A DNA stretch of 64,000 bases from Craspedostauros australis (lineage: Eukaryota > Bacillariophyta > Bacillariophyceae > Mastogloiales > Achnanthaceae), in assembly GCA_026770025.1 (NCBI GenBank), contig JAMXDE010000041.1:553937-617936 (forward strand). The letters run 5' to 3'. Every line of letters starts with the position of its first letter. Positions within the stretch are counted from its first letter, which is position 1. Shown here one piece after another: positions 22,138 through 34,121 of the stretch. The notes under the pieces were generated by a model. It saw nothing but the letters and a program-made list of their open reading frames with translations. It ran no database searches and was not told the DNA's origin. Made by a program: the position numbers and the translations under genes.

Positions 22138-25100
22138 TCATTCGAATGTTCTCGATGTGTCAAGGTACGACTTCTCATGTTCGCGTTGTAAGTCGGCCTT
22201 GATGTTCTTGGTGAATCCGTCGCTTGTGTTCTGTTCGGATTTGACGAAAATGATTTCGATGGTTTTGTTGATTACCATGTTCCTCACGTAGTGATGGCGC
22301 ACGTCGATGTGCCGCGATCGTTGGGATGTTGATGGGTTCTTGGCGATGAAGATCGCTCCGATGTTGTCCACGCGGACCTTGATCGGTGTCTTCACTAGGA
22401 CGCCCACACTTTCGAGTAGCTGCACGACGAAGAAGATTTCCTTTGCCGCTTCGGAAAGGGCAACGTATTCTGCTTCGGATGAGCTGAGTGTGACGGCCTT
22501 CTGTGCTTTGGATCGCCAAAGGATTGGTACCTTGCACAGGTATAGGATGAACCCTCCTACGCTGATTCTCGTGTTCTTGTCTCCTGCATATTCGCTATCA
22601 CAGAAGAGTTCCATGTCCCAGCCGTCCTTGTCTGGACGCACTGGGTGAATCTTCAATCCATAGTCCTTTGTATCGATCACATACTTGATGATCCGATACA
22701 TCTCCTTCATTGCGGCCTTGGTGGGCCCGATCAATACCTTGGAGAGTTCCCTCACAGGGTTCGCGATATCTGGTCGCGAGTGCTTGATGAGGAAGAGTAG
22801 CATACCGACGCCTCGGCGGTATTCGGCATGTTCTTCCGGTCCGACCTTCTGCAGTCCGTTATCTTCGGATGGTCGTACAATGATTTGACCCGGGGTTCCC
22901 GGTGTCCTGTAGCGTTGTATCTTCTCAACCTTGGTTCCGAACTCTTCAATGAGATGTCGGATGAGATATGGTTGACGCAATGTCGCTCTAGTCTTGTCAT
23001 GGTTCAGTTCGATATTGCAGCTGAGGTAGTCTCCGAGTCCGCGCTCGATTGTCACCTTGAATTTGCTGCCTTGGATGTCCTTCAGGAATGTCTCCAGTGC
23101 CTTGGAGTCTCCACAGCAGAAGCAATCGTCCACGTAGATGGCCACGATCATGCTTCCTTCGTTCGTCTTCCTGTAGAACAGGCACGGGTCTGCTGCGCTC
23201 TGTTCGAAGTTGATATTCTTGAGGGTCGATACCAACATCTTGAACCATTGCCTGGCGCTCTGCACAAGTCCGTAGATTGGCTTGTGTAGGGTCAGGGCTT
23301 CGTCTGGTTGATGATCCATCCCGTTGGGACAGTTCATGTAGATTTCCTCGTCGAGGTCTCCATGTAGGAATGCCGTTACGACATCGACGAGTGCGCAGTC
23401 CATCTTCTTGATTAGCATGATCACCATCATGACCCGATAGGTCACATCATGAATGACGGGTGAGTAATGCTCTTGGAAGTCTACTCCTGCGACTTGTGAA
23501 TAGCCACATGCAACGAGCCGCGCTCGATGTGTGCCGTCACGCTTCAACTTGAAGACCCATTTGCACTTGCAGCATCTGCGGCCGCGTGGGATGGCGTCTC
23601 GTTTGATCTTGCTGCATACTTTGCGTGTATCCATGGAGTCGAACTCCTTCTTGATGGCTGCTCGATATCCCTTTCGATGGATGGGATCTGGGTGATTGAA
23701 GGCTCCGTCGAACGTTGTAGGTTCGATGTGTTTCTCTGGTTCCTTGTTCTCGTCCTGCATCGATAATCCGATATCGATCGCTGATGTCTCGGTAATGATT
23801 GCATTCATTCCGTATACTCCTGTTGTACTATGGTGGGTGATCTCGATTTCTCCTTCATCCATGATTTCTTCATCATCTGTAGTTTCGTTGTTGGAATCAT
23901 CGATCATCTCGTCGCTGAGTTCGTCATTTGCCTCATCGGATGATGGATCGCTCTCATAGCCTTCTTCCTTTCGACCTCGTTCGTTGAAGTCTGCGAGCTC
24001 ACGCAGAGCTCTGGGAATGCTCTTCCCTGCAGTTGATTTGGGATTAGCTTCTCCCTTCCTGCCTCGTGCTTCATGACGTCGGATTCTCTCCTTTCTAGCT
24101 ATGTCATGCTTGCTCAGTTTGCTTGGTGGAGGTCTGGATGGTGTGTCATGTGTAGACCTCGCTGGTGTATTTGGAGGGGTGACACCTGTCTCATCATCGG
24201 CTTCGTCGCCGGAGGGTAGGATTTCGTCATCCTCATGATTGGATTCGCTCCGATCTTCCTCGTCATTCTGGATTAGTTGAGTCACTACTCCGTCGTCCTC
24301 ATTATCCTCATCATCGCTGTCTGATAGGATGTAGTACCTGTTGCTGTCAGCGAAAGATACTCTCTTCGCTTCCGATGTTTGACACGTTGCCGTCCTTGGC
24401 GTTACTCCCTTCCGTCCAATGGTTGTGAAGCCGTCTGCATCCGTTGTTCCTGTTTCGTTGGATATGTTCGGTGCTGGTGCCCAGCCACGGAACTGTCCGT
24501 ATGATTGGTTGAGCCACTTGATGTCCCGTGAACAGATGAGTGACTTGGTCGATGGTCTGTACATGTTGTAGACCCCTGATGCGTGTTGGTGTGCATATCC
24601 AATAAATACCATCTCTTCTCCTCTGTTCTTGAGTTTGGCGGTGATCCCGCCGTAGGTAGTCTTCACAACACCCACCTCTCCAAATGTGCGGAGTGCATCC
24701 GCATATGGTGGATCGTTGCCAAAGAATTGTCGATGTGGTGACTCCTTTTGGTTCTTCGCTACGGTGATGTTGGCGATGGCGGTGGCAGTGCTAGCAGCTG
24801 CTGCCCATAGGCCATGCCTATACTCTTCGTCGAGTTGTGCTCCATTGAGCATGGAACGGATCTTGGTGTAGAGGTACGCGAACTTGCGTTCCACTCTACC
24901 GTTCTGTTGCGGCGTGTTCGATGCCGTGAATTCGAATTTCACGTTGAGTCCTGCATCGATGAGAATATCCTGCGTGGATTTGTTCTCTCCGCTGTTGTCA
25001 CCTCGGAAGATGATCTGTTGGTCACCAGTCTGTGATTTGATCGTTTGAACGAATCGTTTGATGTATTCTGGTTGATCACTCTTGTTCTTGAGGAAGAAAC

Positions 25101-28100
25101 TCCAGCAATGATCCGTGCAGTCGTCCACGATCAGGGTCCAGTAGCGTTTATCTCCGAAGCTTATGTGTTTAGTGTAACTAATGTCAATGAAGAGCCGTTC
25201 GCCGCGGCGAGTTGCTCTTGGGATCGTTGCCTTCGGAATGTTCTTCACTCTTGCGTTCGCGACCGCGCAGTCGCGACATACCGGCATCTCGCCGATTATC
25301 TTCCATCCGTATTGAGCGGCTGTCCGCTTCATGGTTTCGAGTGGCGCGTGGCCGAGCATTCGGTGCAGGTTTACCGCGCTGATCGCCTTGGATGGATTCT
25401 TGACGATAGCTGTGCAAGCCTTGTCGTCGTCTGTTGGCATGATGGGATGCATCTGCACTCCTGTGATGAACCCGTTGGATGTGGGGAAGACTCGATCGAA
25501 CACGATCTTCGTTCCGGATCTGTTGATGATGTCCATCAGAATGCCGTTGTTACCAAGCTGGTAACCGTTGTACAGAGCCTTGTTTGTGGAGAAAAGGTTC
25601 ACCGCCATTTTCGGTGTGTACTTCACATCATCGAGCCGGATGATGTGGCCAGTGTTGTCTTGTTGCTTGACCTTCAAGCGAATGGATCCCATTTTGGGAG
25701 AGTCCAGCTTCGTGCTGTCTCCCACTTGGACGAAGGACTTGATGTGCCGCACGTTGAAGAGAGCGGCGTCTGAATTGACGATGTGACACGAAGATCCGCT
25801 GTCGGCAAGCCAGGTGTCCTTGTTGACCTTGTCCTTGTACTTGGTGCTCAGCTCGTGGAGTTGCTCCACGGCTGCCGCAGCTATCTCGTCGTTGAAGCTG
25901 CCGTCATCGTCGTCTTCGTGAACTCCATCTTCGTTGTATGGATGATGATGGTCTCCGTCATCCATGTCGTCGGGTAGTTGCGCATAGTCCGATGGAATTG
26001 TGCTGTTTCGATGTGATCCTGTGGCTGGATCGTACGGGTGGACGCGTGGTCGTTCGCGTAAGAGTACGCGCATACATCCTCCAAGGATGTAATGAAGATC
26101 CGTCTCTGGGATCGTCTCTGTCTCGGCTGCTTCCAGTATGCGATTGATCACAACCGAATTGGCGAGAATCTCTTCGATTGATCTGAAGTTCTCGGATAGG
26201 ATGGATCCCATCATGTTCACCCATATTGGTCTGAGCACTCCTTGTGCGACTCCTGGGAACAGCTTCACCCCTGCTTCCATCACAGCATCGAAGATGAGTT
26301 GCTTCTGGATTACCAATGCTGTTTCCGTTCCATACGGAATCGTGTCATGACGATGGAGGTAGTTTGATTCGTTGGGATTCCCAATCGGTGGGAAGTCGAT
26401 GTCTCTTGGATAGACGACACGTTCGTTTGGATTGAAGCTGTCGTCTGGATGGTCTTCGGTTTCGTTGCTGTCATCTTCATCAAAGATACCCGATCTGTTG
26501 TTCCCCGCCGCTGGAGGAGGCGGTGCTGCGCCGCCGTTCGTTTCGTCTCGGCCTCTATCATTGTCGTTGATCTCGTCGTCGGCCTCTTCGCTCATGGCCT
26601 CTTCGATGTCGCTATCGTTGGCCTCGTTGCCCATCTCGGCTCCGTCGCTGTATGGACCGATCAGGTCGTGCGCGTTGAAGCAGCATTCGTAGCTCACTTC
26701 GCGTCTTGGATCCACCTCGTGGATGATTGGCTCCTCGTTGAGCCACTCAGGGATGATCTCATCATCCTGCACTTCGTCGTCACTCCCGACGTACTCGAAG
26801 TTATCGAAGAAGGAGTCTTCGATGTAGTTGTCGGACACCAACATGCAGAGCGGCATGTCCTTTGCCAAGAGTACCATCTCATGCCCGCTCTTGTCGTGTC
26901 CTTCCGTTGCCGTGTTGGCTTGTTCGTTGGCCTTCTTGTTCTCGTTGAACTTCTTCTTTCGGCACTCCGCCTCGCGGTGTCCGAAGATGCCACAGTAGTT
27001 GCACTTCCCGTTGAAGCCGCTTCCTTTGTTGCGATTGTTGTTGCGCTTTCTGTTCATCTTGTTGTTGTTGTTGTTTTTCTTGTTGTTCGATTTCTTGCGT
27101 TCTGGGCAATCGGCGGATCTATGGCCATACACACCACAGTTGTGGCAGGTCCCCTTGAAGTTACCGGTGCTCGCAAAGCCGGTGTCGTTGCTCTTCGTGT
27201 TACTGTCTTGGAAGTCGTCGATGTACGCCTTGCCTCCTTGATGAGTGGCGTATGCTATGCGGAGTACTCCTCTGATCGTGTTGATGGTGACCAGTTCCGG
27301 ATTGAACGTGAGTTGGTGATGGAAGTTCACGATGTGGGTTCTGTATTCCACGCTTACCGTGCTGAGGATCTGCATGATCATCTCCTCGTCCAAGATCTCG
27401 TACTTGACATCGTGGAGACGCGATCGTAGACCCTCGAGTCGTGTGATGTAGATGTCCGGGTCTGATAAAACGATAATGAAAACGAGGTGAACTTACTGAA
27501 CGCCGAAGGGTGATCAATCCGTGGTAGTGCAGTAGGTTGGTGAGTTTGATTGCAAGAGTGTGTCTTAGTCTTTAGAGCTGTACGAATCCAAATGAGACTT
27601 TCAATTGGATTGTGAGCATGTGATGTGCAGCATCCATTATAGTTGGATCTGCAACATCTCTATTAGTAGTAGTATAGTGGAGCGTTGAGTCTCCGTACGT
27701 GTAATCATCGCGGTGTCGATGTTGCCATTTCCAAGAGGAGACATCAATTTCGTGACGGTCGGAGAGAGAGTTTGTTGTTCACTCTCTTCCGATCAATTTG
27801 GGGGAACAAGGTTCACCCAACGGTTTGACCCGATTGTCCGTTCTGGACAGGTCATGTCACGCCCATAAGTGGCGTGGGATGGCCCGATCGCCCAAACCCA
27901 AATTCAGCGGACACGCGACATCGTCTTAAGTAGAGCACGATTCGAGGGTGGGACCCCATCCCACCGACATCGAGTCACGCTTCAATCCCGCTCAAACTCT
28001 GAGCAGTCGGTCATTTGATTAACTCGACTAAATCTTAACACGACTAATAGGAATACTAGTTTGAGCTAATAGGGTCCGAGTCTTTCTTCATCTTTTCGTT

Positions 28101-28922
28101 GTTGAACTGACGCTTGAGTTTGATCTTCGTTGCTGCGTCGGATGGACGGAACTTCTCCGCGAGAACGTTCCACGCTGCGTGTGGATCTCCTTCGGGGTAG
28201 TCATCGGAGACGCATTGGTTGATGTACTGGATGGCCTGCTTGCCCTTTCCTTTCTCTGCATCCATCATGAGGATCAGATCACTGAAGCAATCGCATCCCA
28301 GTTCGTAGATCTCTTCCATCGCTTCCTTGGCCTCGTTGGTGGCTGCCGCGATCTCGCTCACCGTTGGTATCTTGATCTTGCCCAACATCACGTCTCTCGT
28401 CTTCTGTGCACGAGCGTATGCCTTCGCTTGGGACTCCCATGCGCTGTAGTCTTCCTGTTCACCGCTGAACATCGGCGCCTTGATGCGTCGCTTGTTCATG
28501 TTGGCTGATGTCGCCATGTTGATTCGTTGTTTCGTTGTTGGTGCGCTCGCGCCCTTGATTTCCGTCTGTTTCTGTGTTGTCACTTTTTCGATTTTCGCTT
28601 GTTGTTTCGCAAGGATTGATTTGCTCACAAATTCTCCTCCTGGTGGTGTCTCACTTTTACCACTTCGTTTGGCTGTGCGAATGCTCTCCGTCACACCAGT
28701 CTCCTCTTGCTTGATCGCCTCGGGAATCCTCTTCTCCTTACGATGTAGTCTTGCAGACCGTTCTTCTTCGGTCTCGTCGATCGCGCTTGCGTATGCGCCT
28801 GATAGGACAGTAGCCGCAGCTGCTTCCTTCTCTTGTCGTGGTGGAGTCTCACTCGCACCTTCTTCTCTCTTGATAGTCGGATTGGACAGAGGGATGTCTC
28901 TCAATTCCTCTTCCTCACTCAT
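22138..28922 (-). pseudogene. Copia Gag-Pol polyprotein, split once by a 609-bp insertion
   Basis: Minus strand from the ATG at 28922 (MSEEEELRD) to a stop at 22138. Gag lies at 28922-28077, followed by the insertion; the frame then resumes at 27457. Removing the insertion and one 5-bp duplication leaves 6171 nt (2056 residues) open throughout. Order: Gag; two CCHC knuckles (CHNCGVYGHRSADC about 27149-27108, CNYCGIFGHREAEC about 27004-26963); a long acidic linker; protease WLADSGSS (DSG at 25803-25795); GAG-pre-integrase LHRMLGH; integrase D,D,E as FIDISYT, RGDNSGEN and NGRVERKF; reverse transcriptase with YVDD at 23136-23125; RNase H with CDSEYAG and SSSEAEY. Integrase before RT makes it Ty1/copia, similar in layout to diatom CoDi elements. 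The only visible lesion is the insertion. Confidence 0.9.
27463..28071. mobile_element. 609-bp insertion in gag, probable solo LTR or small element
   Basis: It is flanked by GGGTC on both sides (27458-27462 and 28072-28076). It begins TGATAAAACG and ends GAGCTAATA. It contains no coding frame. It includes a GC-rich stretch (27840-27990) resembling an LTR regulatory part. A 5-bp duplication suits an LTR, but the TG..TA ends are not standard. It inserts stop codons into gag. Confidence 0.65.
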
Positions 28923-29004
28923 TCAGTCTGCTGCACCTGAATGATGTTCGTCTTCCTCGCACGATCCGATCCGCGGGCTCGCCCTGATCTATCGTTTATA
29001 AACG

Positions 29005-29799
29005 TGTTGGCAAGTTCCGCTCACGGTAACCTACGATCGTGGAAGATGGTGTTGGTTGATAGTCGTTCGTTTGCTATTTCATTAGTTGGTTACTCCGATC
29101 CTCTCGGTGTACACCAGTTGTCTTGCCCGATGCTTTTGGCGCTTCAATCTGTTTCGCAGATTCAGTCTCCGACTATGAGTCGGTACGCGAGATCCTCTCT
29201 CGCTCTTCTCTGTATTCTCTCTCTCTCTCTCTCTTAACATCGTGTGCTCGTGCTACACGATACTCTGTGTTCGATGCGTACTCCGCATTCGACACTCCGT
29301 TCGTTTAGTACTGGTTCCTACTCCATGAGTACTTACCATTTGAAGTTCACCTTCAGTATCCATGATCTTCATGGATCATCGCATCTTCGCCTCCTGCTCT
29401 GACTTGGAGACAGCTGTCGACGTGGTGACATGTTGACATCCTGTTGACGTCAGTAGGCGTCCTTCTGCTCTCCAGATGTCATGTTCCATTGGTGATGCAG
29501 CAGCCTGTCAGATGATATCGTCATCTGAGGTTTAGTTGGGAAGTACCTCGAGATTCTCTTGGTACCATTGATGCATGGACGGACGATCTTCTGATTCTCC
29601 CAGAAATCGTTATTTGCAAATTTCCTCCAGAAATCTTGCCCCTTTTCGTGTGTTCCATTTCCCCTGTAATTCTGACGAATTACAGCATACTATCGACACG
29701 AGTATAGTTATACCGTCCAAGTGCGTATGAGAGAATAGCGGGTGAACGATGCACATATACACGTAAATCTTGACGTATACTCACATGTACATTTCGACA
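29005..29799 (-). repeat. Copia 5' LTR (795 bp)
   Basis: It starts TGTTGGCAAG and ends TTTCGACA on the plus strand and is the intact partner of the 3' LTR. A long CT microsatellite lies at about 29215-29233. The short leader between this LTR and the gag ATG is 82 bp. Confidence 0.92.
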
Positions 29800-29805
29800 G
29801 CTGTC

Positions 29806-31036
29806 TGATTCATCTGCCTTCATGTGCCCATGGTTGCTGGCTTGCACCAGTAGATGCAGCCACTGGCATGGAGCCATTCGCATCCCTCTGCATTTGAATC
29901 GTTGGAAGCAGAGCATCACGTTGTGTTCGTGGTTTTTGATTGATGTTGGCTGTGCGATGATGGCGATGCGAAAACCAAAGAGCATGGTTCTGTGGTGACT
30001 GGAGTACCCCAGTTGATGATGTTCTCCACCAAGAGACCACCTCCGGAAGGGTTGGATGGTGTTCTTCCTTCGTCTGAACTCAACACAGGAGAGAGGAGCA
30101 AGAGATGTTGGTGCTTTGCTTGAATCGTCGTTGTGAAGCACCACCCCTGGTTCGCGTGTCTGCTTCCGTTGCATGTGGCAACGCAAATCGAAGAACAGGC
30201 CGATCGGCCAAAGCGCACCTCTGCGATGAGCTGTCCTGCGACAGGGTCAACATGCTGTTCGGTGGGACCAACTTCGACACAAGCCAATGACAAGTAGCGT
30301 TGAGTACTCCACTCCACACCATTTCAAATCGAGGAGCCAAATAGGCGTCCGACAAGTACGCAATTCGCATCCGACAAGTACACGATTTCCATCCGACAGA
30401 TACTAAATAGGCAAGAAAATTAACGGTTTAGTAACCGTCGGACTAGAACTTTAGAATTGTCGGAGTAGAAATGGCGAACCACAAATTCTATCTTTTGATT
30501 TCTACGTGAGCTACTACTGACTGTTGCGTAGGAAAGTACACATGAGACTTGTCGGCGAAAACCAGGTACTTGTCCCCCCAAAAACGAATACCGTCGGTTC
30601 CTAAGAATTTCTTGTCGGAGGGTCAATATACAGATTTGAAGACATCATTCCAAGTGAGCCGTCCAAAGCACATGAAGCTGAGTATGCTCACCAAATCCAA
30701 CTGAGCTCCCACAAAAAGCAAATTCGACCCACGAGGAAGTTGCATTCCAAACCAAACAGGATGATGGGACCTCATGCCCTCATGTACGCACCACGATCCT
30801 CCTCATCTGTGCAATGCTGCTGATTGAAACAGGCAATGACGAATGTGACAGCCTGAATGCTTGCCGTAGTCTGGCTGCGTTGCTCCTACCTGCGTGCTTG
30901 ATTTGAATAGACAGCTGGCTGATCGGTTGACGATACCATCTCCCAGCATTGGTCGAGTTGTTTGCAGCGTTGCACTCGCAGTATCTGCTGTAACAGGGGT
31001 GTCCATCACAAGCCCACAATTCAGCTTACCTCCAAG
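29806..31036. promoter_or_regulatory. Harbinger internal region with clustered TGTCGGA motifs
   Basis: This region lies between the transposase side and the second gene. No gene is certain, though a minus-strand frame at 30317-29916 (SPVLSSDEGRTPSNPSGG) is mildly coding-like and could be an upstream transposase exon. Between 30345 and 30620 the word TGTCGGA/TCCGACA or a close variant occurs at least six times, in both orientations (for example cgtccgacaagt, catccgacaagt, ttgtcggagtag, cttgtcggaggg). The same word is part of both terminal repeats, which suggests binding sites for an element-encoded protein. Confidence 0.5.
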
Positions 31037-33163
31037 ATGGCACAAATCCAAGTTGCTCGAGCTCAAAGGTGGCCACCCGCAGGAGATCACGCCGCATACA
31101 TCATCAAAGGCTTCATCTCTAATCCTCCTCGCTTCCAACCAACCAAGGAAGGCTTCTCGAACTTCTGGGAGTCGCACGTCGAGTGGCACAGTCTCTACAG
31201 CCAGAAGAACACGAAGAAGAATTTTCTCAATTGTTGGGCCCGTCTGCTGAAGTTCCTTGAGAGTGGAAAAGGTGCGTCCGTTTTGTGATGTTGCCTGTTG
31301 TGACTATTATTGTGATCGCCGACTGTCCTGACATGTTTGTGAACCAAATCTCTTCTCACACAGCTCTGATTTGCTTCGCTGTGCACAGGATTTGGATCTG
31401 ATTTTCGCAAGAGGTGCGGTCTGGATTCCACAGAACGCCTTGCAGAATTGCGTGAACAACGCGGAATCGACCTGAACTACCGACCAGCACAAGGCGCTGT
31501 TAACAACACCGATGCCAATCACCCTCCTGCTGCTGATCTTGCTCGCGGTTCTTCTTCGGACGACAACGAAAGTTACCTTCCTTCTGTTCATTCTGATTGT
31601 CTTGGTTCTGCTGTATCTTCAGACAGCTTGGAGCTCGACCCAGGATTCGTTGACGACGATCTCTCTCAAGCTACCCCACCATTCATTATGCCTCGTCGTG
31701 GAGTTCAAGGCCCTCGTGGACCCCCTGTCCGAGACGTGAGCAAACCAACACCTCCTCCTGCCCCCAAGCGCGACGCCACACCCAACGACAAGACCATCGT
31801 GGATGCCATGAACAACATGGGAATCCGGAGCGCAGATCGCGCCATGAGCCCTGCACTGGACATGGTCAAGCTCGGATCATTCACTGAACGTGCTTTTGAT
31901 CCATTGACAGCTGCAAACGGAACAGGGCGCTACCGTGAGGGGATTCACATGTTTGTGGTCCTGGACGCAAAGGTGGATCCGGATTCTGTGGCGCTGTCTA
32001 CGGAGGATGAAGGATGGACACTGAAGCTGACATACAAGGTACCAAAGATGTACTTCACAGCAGAGTGCATCTATGGAGTCTACGGATACGACAAAGGGTT
32101 TTCTACAAGCCTTGCGGCAGCTAAAAATTATTTCCAAGATCTCGCTCGGAAGGTCACTGACGATGCAGGCGAGCTTGTCGTCAGCTGCCAGTTCAGCCTC
32201 CCAAGGAAGATTGACAGTCTCTTCCGCAATGTCAAGACCAAGGACCTCGAGGAGCCCAACTTCGAGATAGTTGAGAACTATCTTGGCACCACCACACTGG
32301 TGACATTCTGCTTTTTCCAGGAGAGCTTCAATCAGCAGCAGTTTGGGACGGCTGGTCGTCGTGGCGTCCGAGGCTTGGATGGGATGGTGTACTCCTTCAA
32401 TCCCACCATGCCTTTGCCTGCAGCCCCAACTGCACAAGGATTTGGCTCCCACCCCTTTGGCCATCCTGCTCCAACCCAACCAGGCGGCGCCAGCGGCAAC
32501 CATCATCCTGCTCCGTTCGGATCTCCGATTCCAAATCCTGGTGGCGGGTTTGCCAGCCCTGCAGCAGCCACCCAGAATGCTGCCCAGACTGCTGCGCAGA
32601 CTGCTGCGATCCGCCAGCAGATGGAGCGCGAGGCCGCGGCCCAAGTTGCTCGAGCGCAAGAGCTAGCTCGCAAGGAACGTGTCGAATGCGAGGCTCTCTT
32701 GCGTGCGGCAAAAGAGCGCTCCCAGCTTGATGCTCAGGCCAAGGCCCGAATTGAGCATGAAGCTCGGGCCCAGTTCGAGGCCATGCGCAACGAAGCTCAT
32801 GCTCGTGAGCAGCATGCGCGGGCCCGGTTGGCTGAGCTTGAGGCGCAGCTCCTTCAAGCTCACACCAACGCATCCCTGGCTTCCCACAATCCCAGCGGGT
32901 TGCCTGGTGGTGGTGTTCCCGACCCAGTCTGGAGCTCCTCTCAATCCAGCAGTACTGGGAGCTCCATCCCCACTGTCGAGATGGAGATGACAGCTCTGAC
33001 GGGCTCTGTGTGCCCCCGCAACGGTGAGGACGCCCCGCGTCGTGATGATGTGCTCCGCCTGAAAGTGGATGAGGTATCAGGCGGAGCTGCAGCAGGAATG
33101 CCTGATGGAGTGAATGGCAGTGTTGTGTCTGCCGATGCAACAGGGCACACTGTGAACGCCTAA
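31037..33163 (+). CDS. Coiled-coil protein carried by the Harbinger element, two exons
   Basis: Exons 31037-31271 and 31389-33163; donor GTGCGT, acceptor CACAG. The phase agrees (1+2) and the product is 669 residues from the ATG at 31037 (MAQIQVARAQRW). The N-terminus is basic and aromatic (FWESHVEWHSLYSQKNTKKNF). A middle region (about 31850-32330) looks globular (GIHMFVVLDAKVDPD, YFTAECIYGVYGYDKG). A Gly/Pro/Ala linker follows, then a strongly predicted coiled coil at about 32615-32870 (many AREEL/ARA heptads), and an Asp/Val-rich tail. I recognise no family. Harbinger elements often encode a second, Myb-like DNA-binding protein needed with the transposase; this gene holds that position, but no Myb motif is evident. 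It could also be cargo. Confidence 0.7.
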
Positions 33164-33554
33164 GTGCAGCGCAACGCAGCACACCGCATCAGCCTGGATA
33201 CGTCAACAACAACAACAACACCAAAATCACCGCATCAGCGTGAATGCGTCAACAACAGGAACATCACACGAGAACCAGCAAAGCAGGCAGAAATCACAGA
33301 CAGAGAGCACTACTCCCCAGAGTAGATCACACAGAATAACAACAACAGTACGAACAAAACCAAAACAAACACCAAAAAACAACGAAAACAACAGAAACAG
33401 AAACACAAAGGAGAGAACTAACTAAGTACTCAATAGTAGTAGGAACAAACAAAGTACCATGATGGGTGCAAATCACATATTTATGTCTAATCAAGTACCT
33501 GGTCTTGCCAATTCCGACATAAAAAGTAAGCTTTTCTCCTTTTCCGACAACTCC
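33164..33554. other. Harbinger right flank and terminal repeat
   Basis: A CAACA/AACA-rich 3' UTR-like stretch (33200-33410) is followed by the right terminal inverted repeat ending TTTCCGACAACTCC at 33554. No gene is seen. Confidence 0.6.
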
Positions 33555-33638
33555 CTGTACATACACGTATGCAACTGCAGGAAAACTGCCCATCGTTCAA
33601 GAAGATCACTGGGACCGATTTCGTCTGCGATGGATTTT
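33555..33638 (+). other. 84-bp island of SNM1 between two transposons
   Basis: It equals copy A positions 5701-5784: the end of intron 1 (acceptor CTGCAG) and the first 58 nt of exon 2, up to the duplicated site gatggatttt. Two or three substitutions separate it from copy A. Confidence 0.9.
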
Positions 33639-33995
33639 GAGGAAATTCACTAACCAGCCATTTCGAAGTGCCGATTTGCACTAACCAGCCTGTTTTGGGT
33701 GACTTAGAGTATCAAAACGTCCAAATGTCGATGCGACATCCCATGGACACAGAGATTTCTTGTCGACATCCGAGGTTAGCACATAAATGTAGACTACCTG
33801 TACCATGCACAAAAAGTACAATCCACATCATACATGATTGCCATACTAGTCATACAATGCAAGTAAATAGTCCATCCGAATATATGACGTCCAGTGAAGG
33901 GAATTAATGCCTACTTTAGTCGTAGATATGCGCATCATCCATCCGTTTGCTCCGATTCTTTGCGCCTTGGATCGTGCTCTGACCAAATGTATCAT
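33639..33995 (+). repeat. MULE left terminal inverted repeat
   Basis: It is nearly identical to the complement of 44534-44891 except a divergent block of about 45 bp at 33691-33735. The 12-mer cactaaccagcc occurs twice (33648-33659 and 33679-33690), 31 bp apart, a likely pair of transposase-binding sites. Confidence 0.9.
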
Positions 33996-34121
33996 CGAGT
34001 GGCTCCATACCAATGCACTGTGTCCTTCTGAGCATGCGAAACAACAGGCTGCCGAACCATAACATAAATTACATCCAACGTAGCAAACACAACAATTGCA
34101 TCAAACTGTTCAACAACCAGC

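Larger units (their letters stand above)
20528..29799 (-). mobile_element. Full-length Ty1/copia LTR retrotransposon
   Basis: Two LTRs of 795 bp (excluding a nested insertion) enclose a minus-strand gag-pol frame. Ends are TG..CA and a 6-bp duplication flanks the element. A polypurine run (aggaaggg on the minus strand) abuts the 3' LTR at about 22118-22125. No standard initiator-Met primer site is obvious next to the 5' LTR; the minus strand there reads CGTTTATAAACGATAG. The two LTRs differ at about a dozen positions by eye, so the insertion is not brand new. Confidence 0.92.
18213..33554. mobile_element. PIF/Harbinger DNA transposon (15.3 kb including a nested copia)
   Basis: The ends are GGAGTTGTCGGAAA at the left and its complement TTTCCGACAACTCC at the right. 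Similarity continues inward for about 45 bp with gaps. A 3-bp CTG duplication flanks it, as expected of PIF/Harbinger. Inside are a spliced Harbinger DDE transposase (19416-20406, minus) and a 669-residue second protein (31037-33163, plus). A copia element inserted at 20528 adds 9278 bp; without it the transposon is 6064 bp, a normal size for the superfamily. The insertion lies in intron 1 of SNM1 copy B. Confidence 0.85.

Noticed and set aside
26449-27429. Plus-strand frame of 326 codons
   Set aside because: It is the complement of the copia gag/linker coding strand; hydrophobic Val-rich composition is the mirror of acidic codons.
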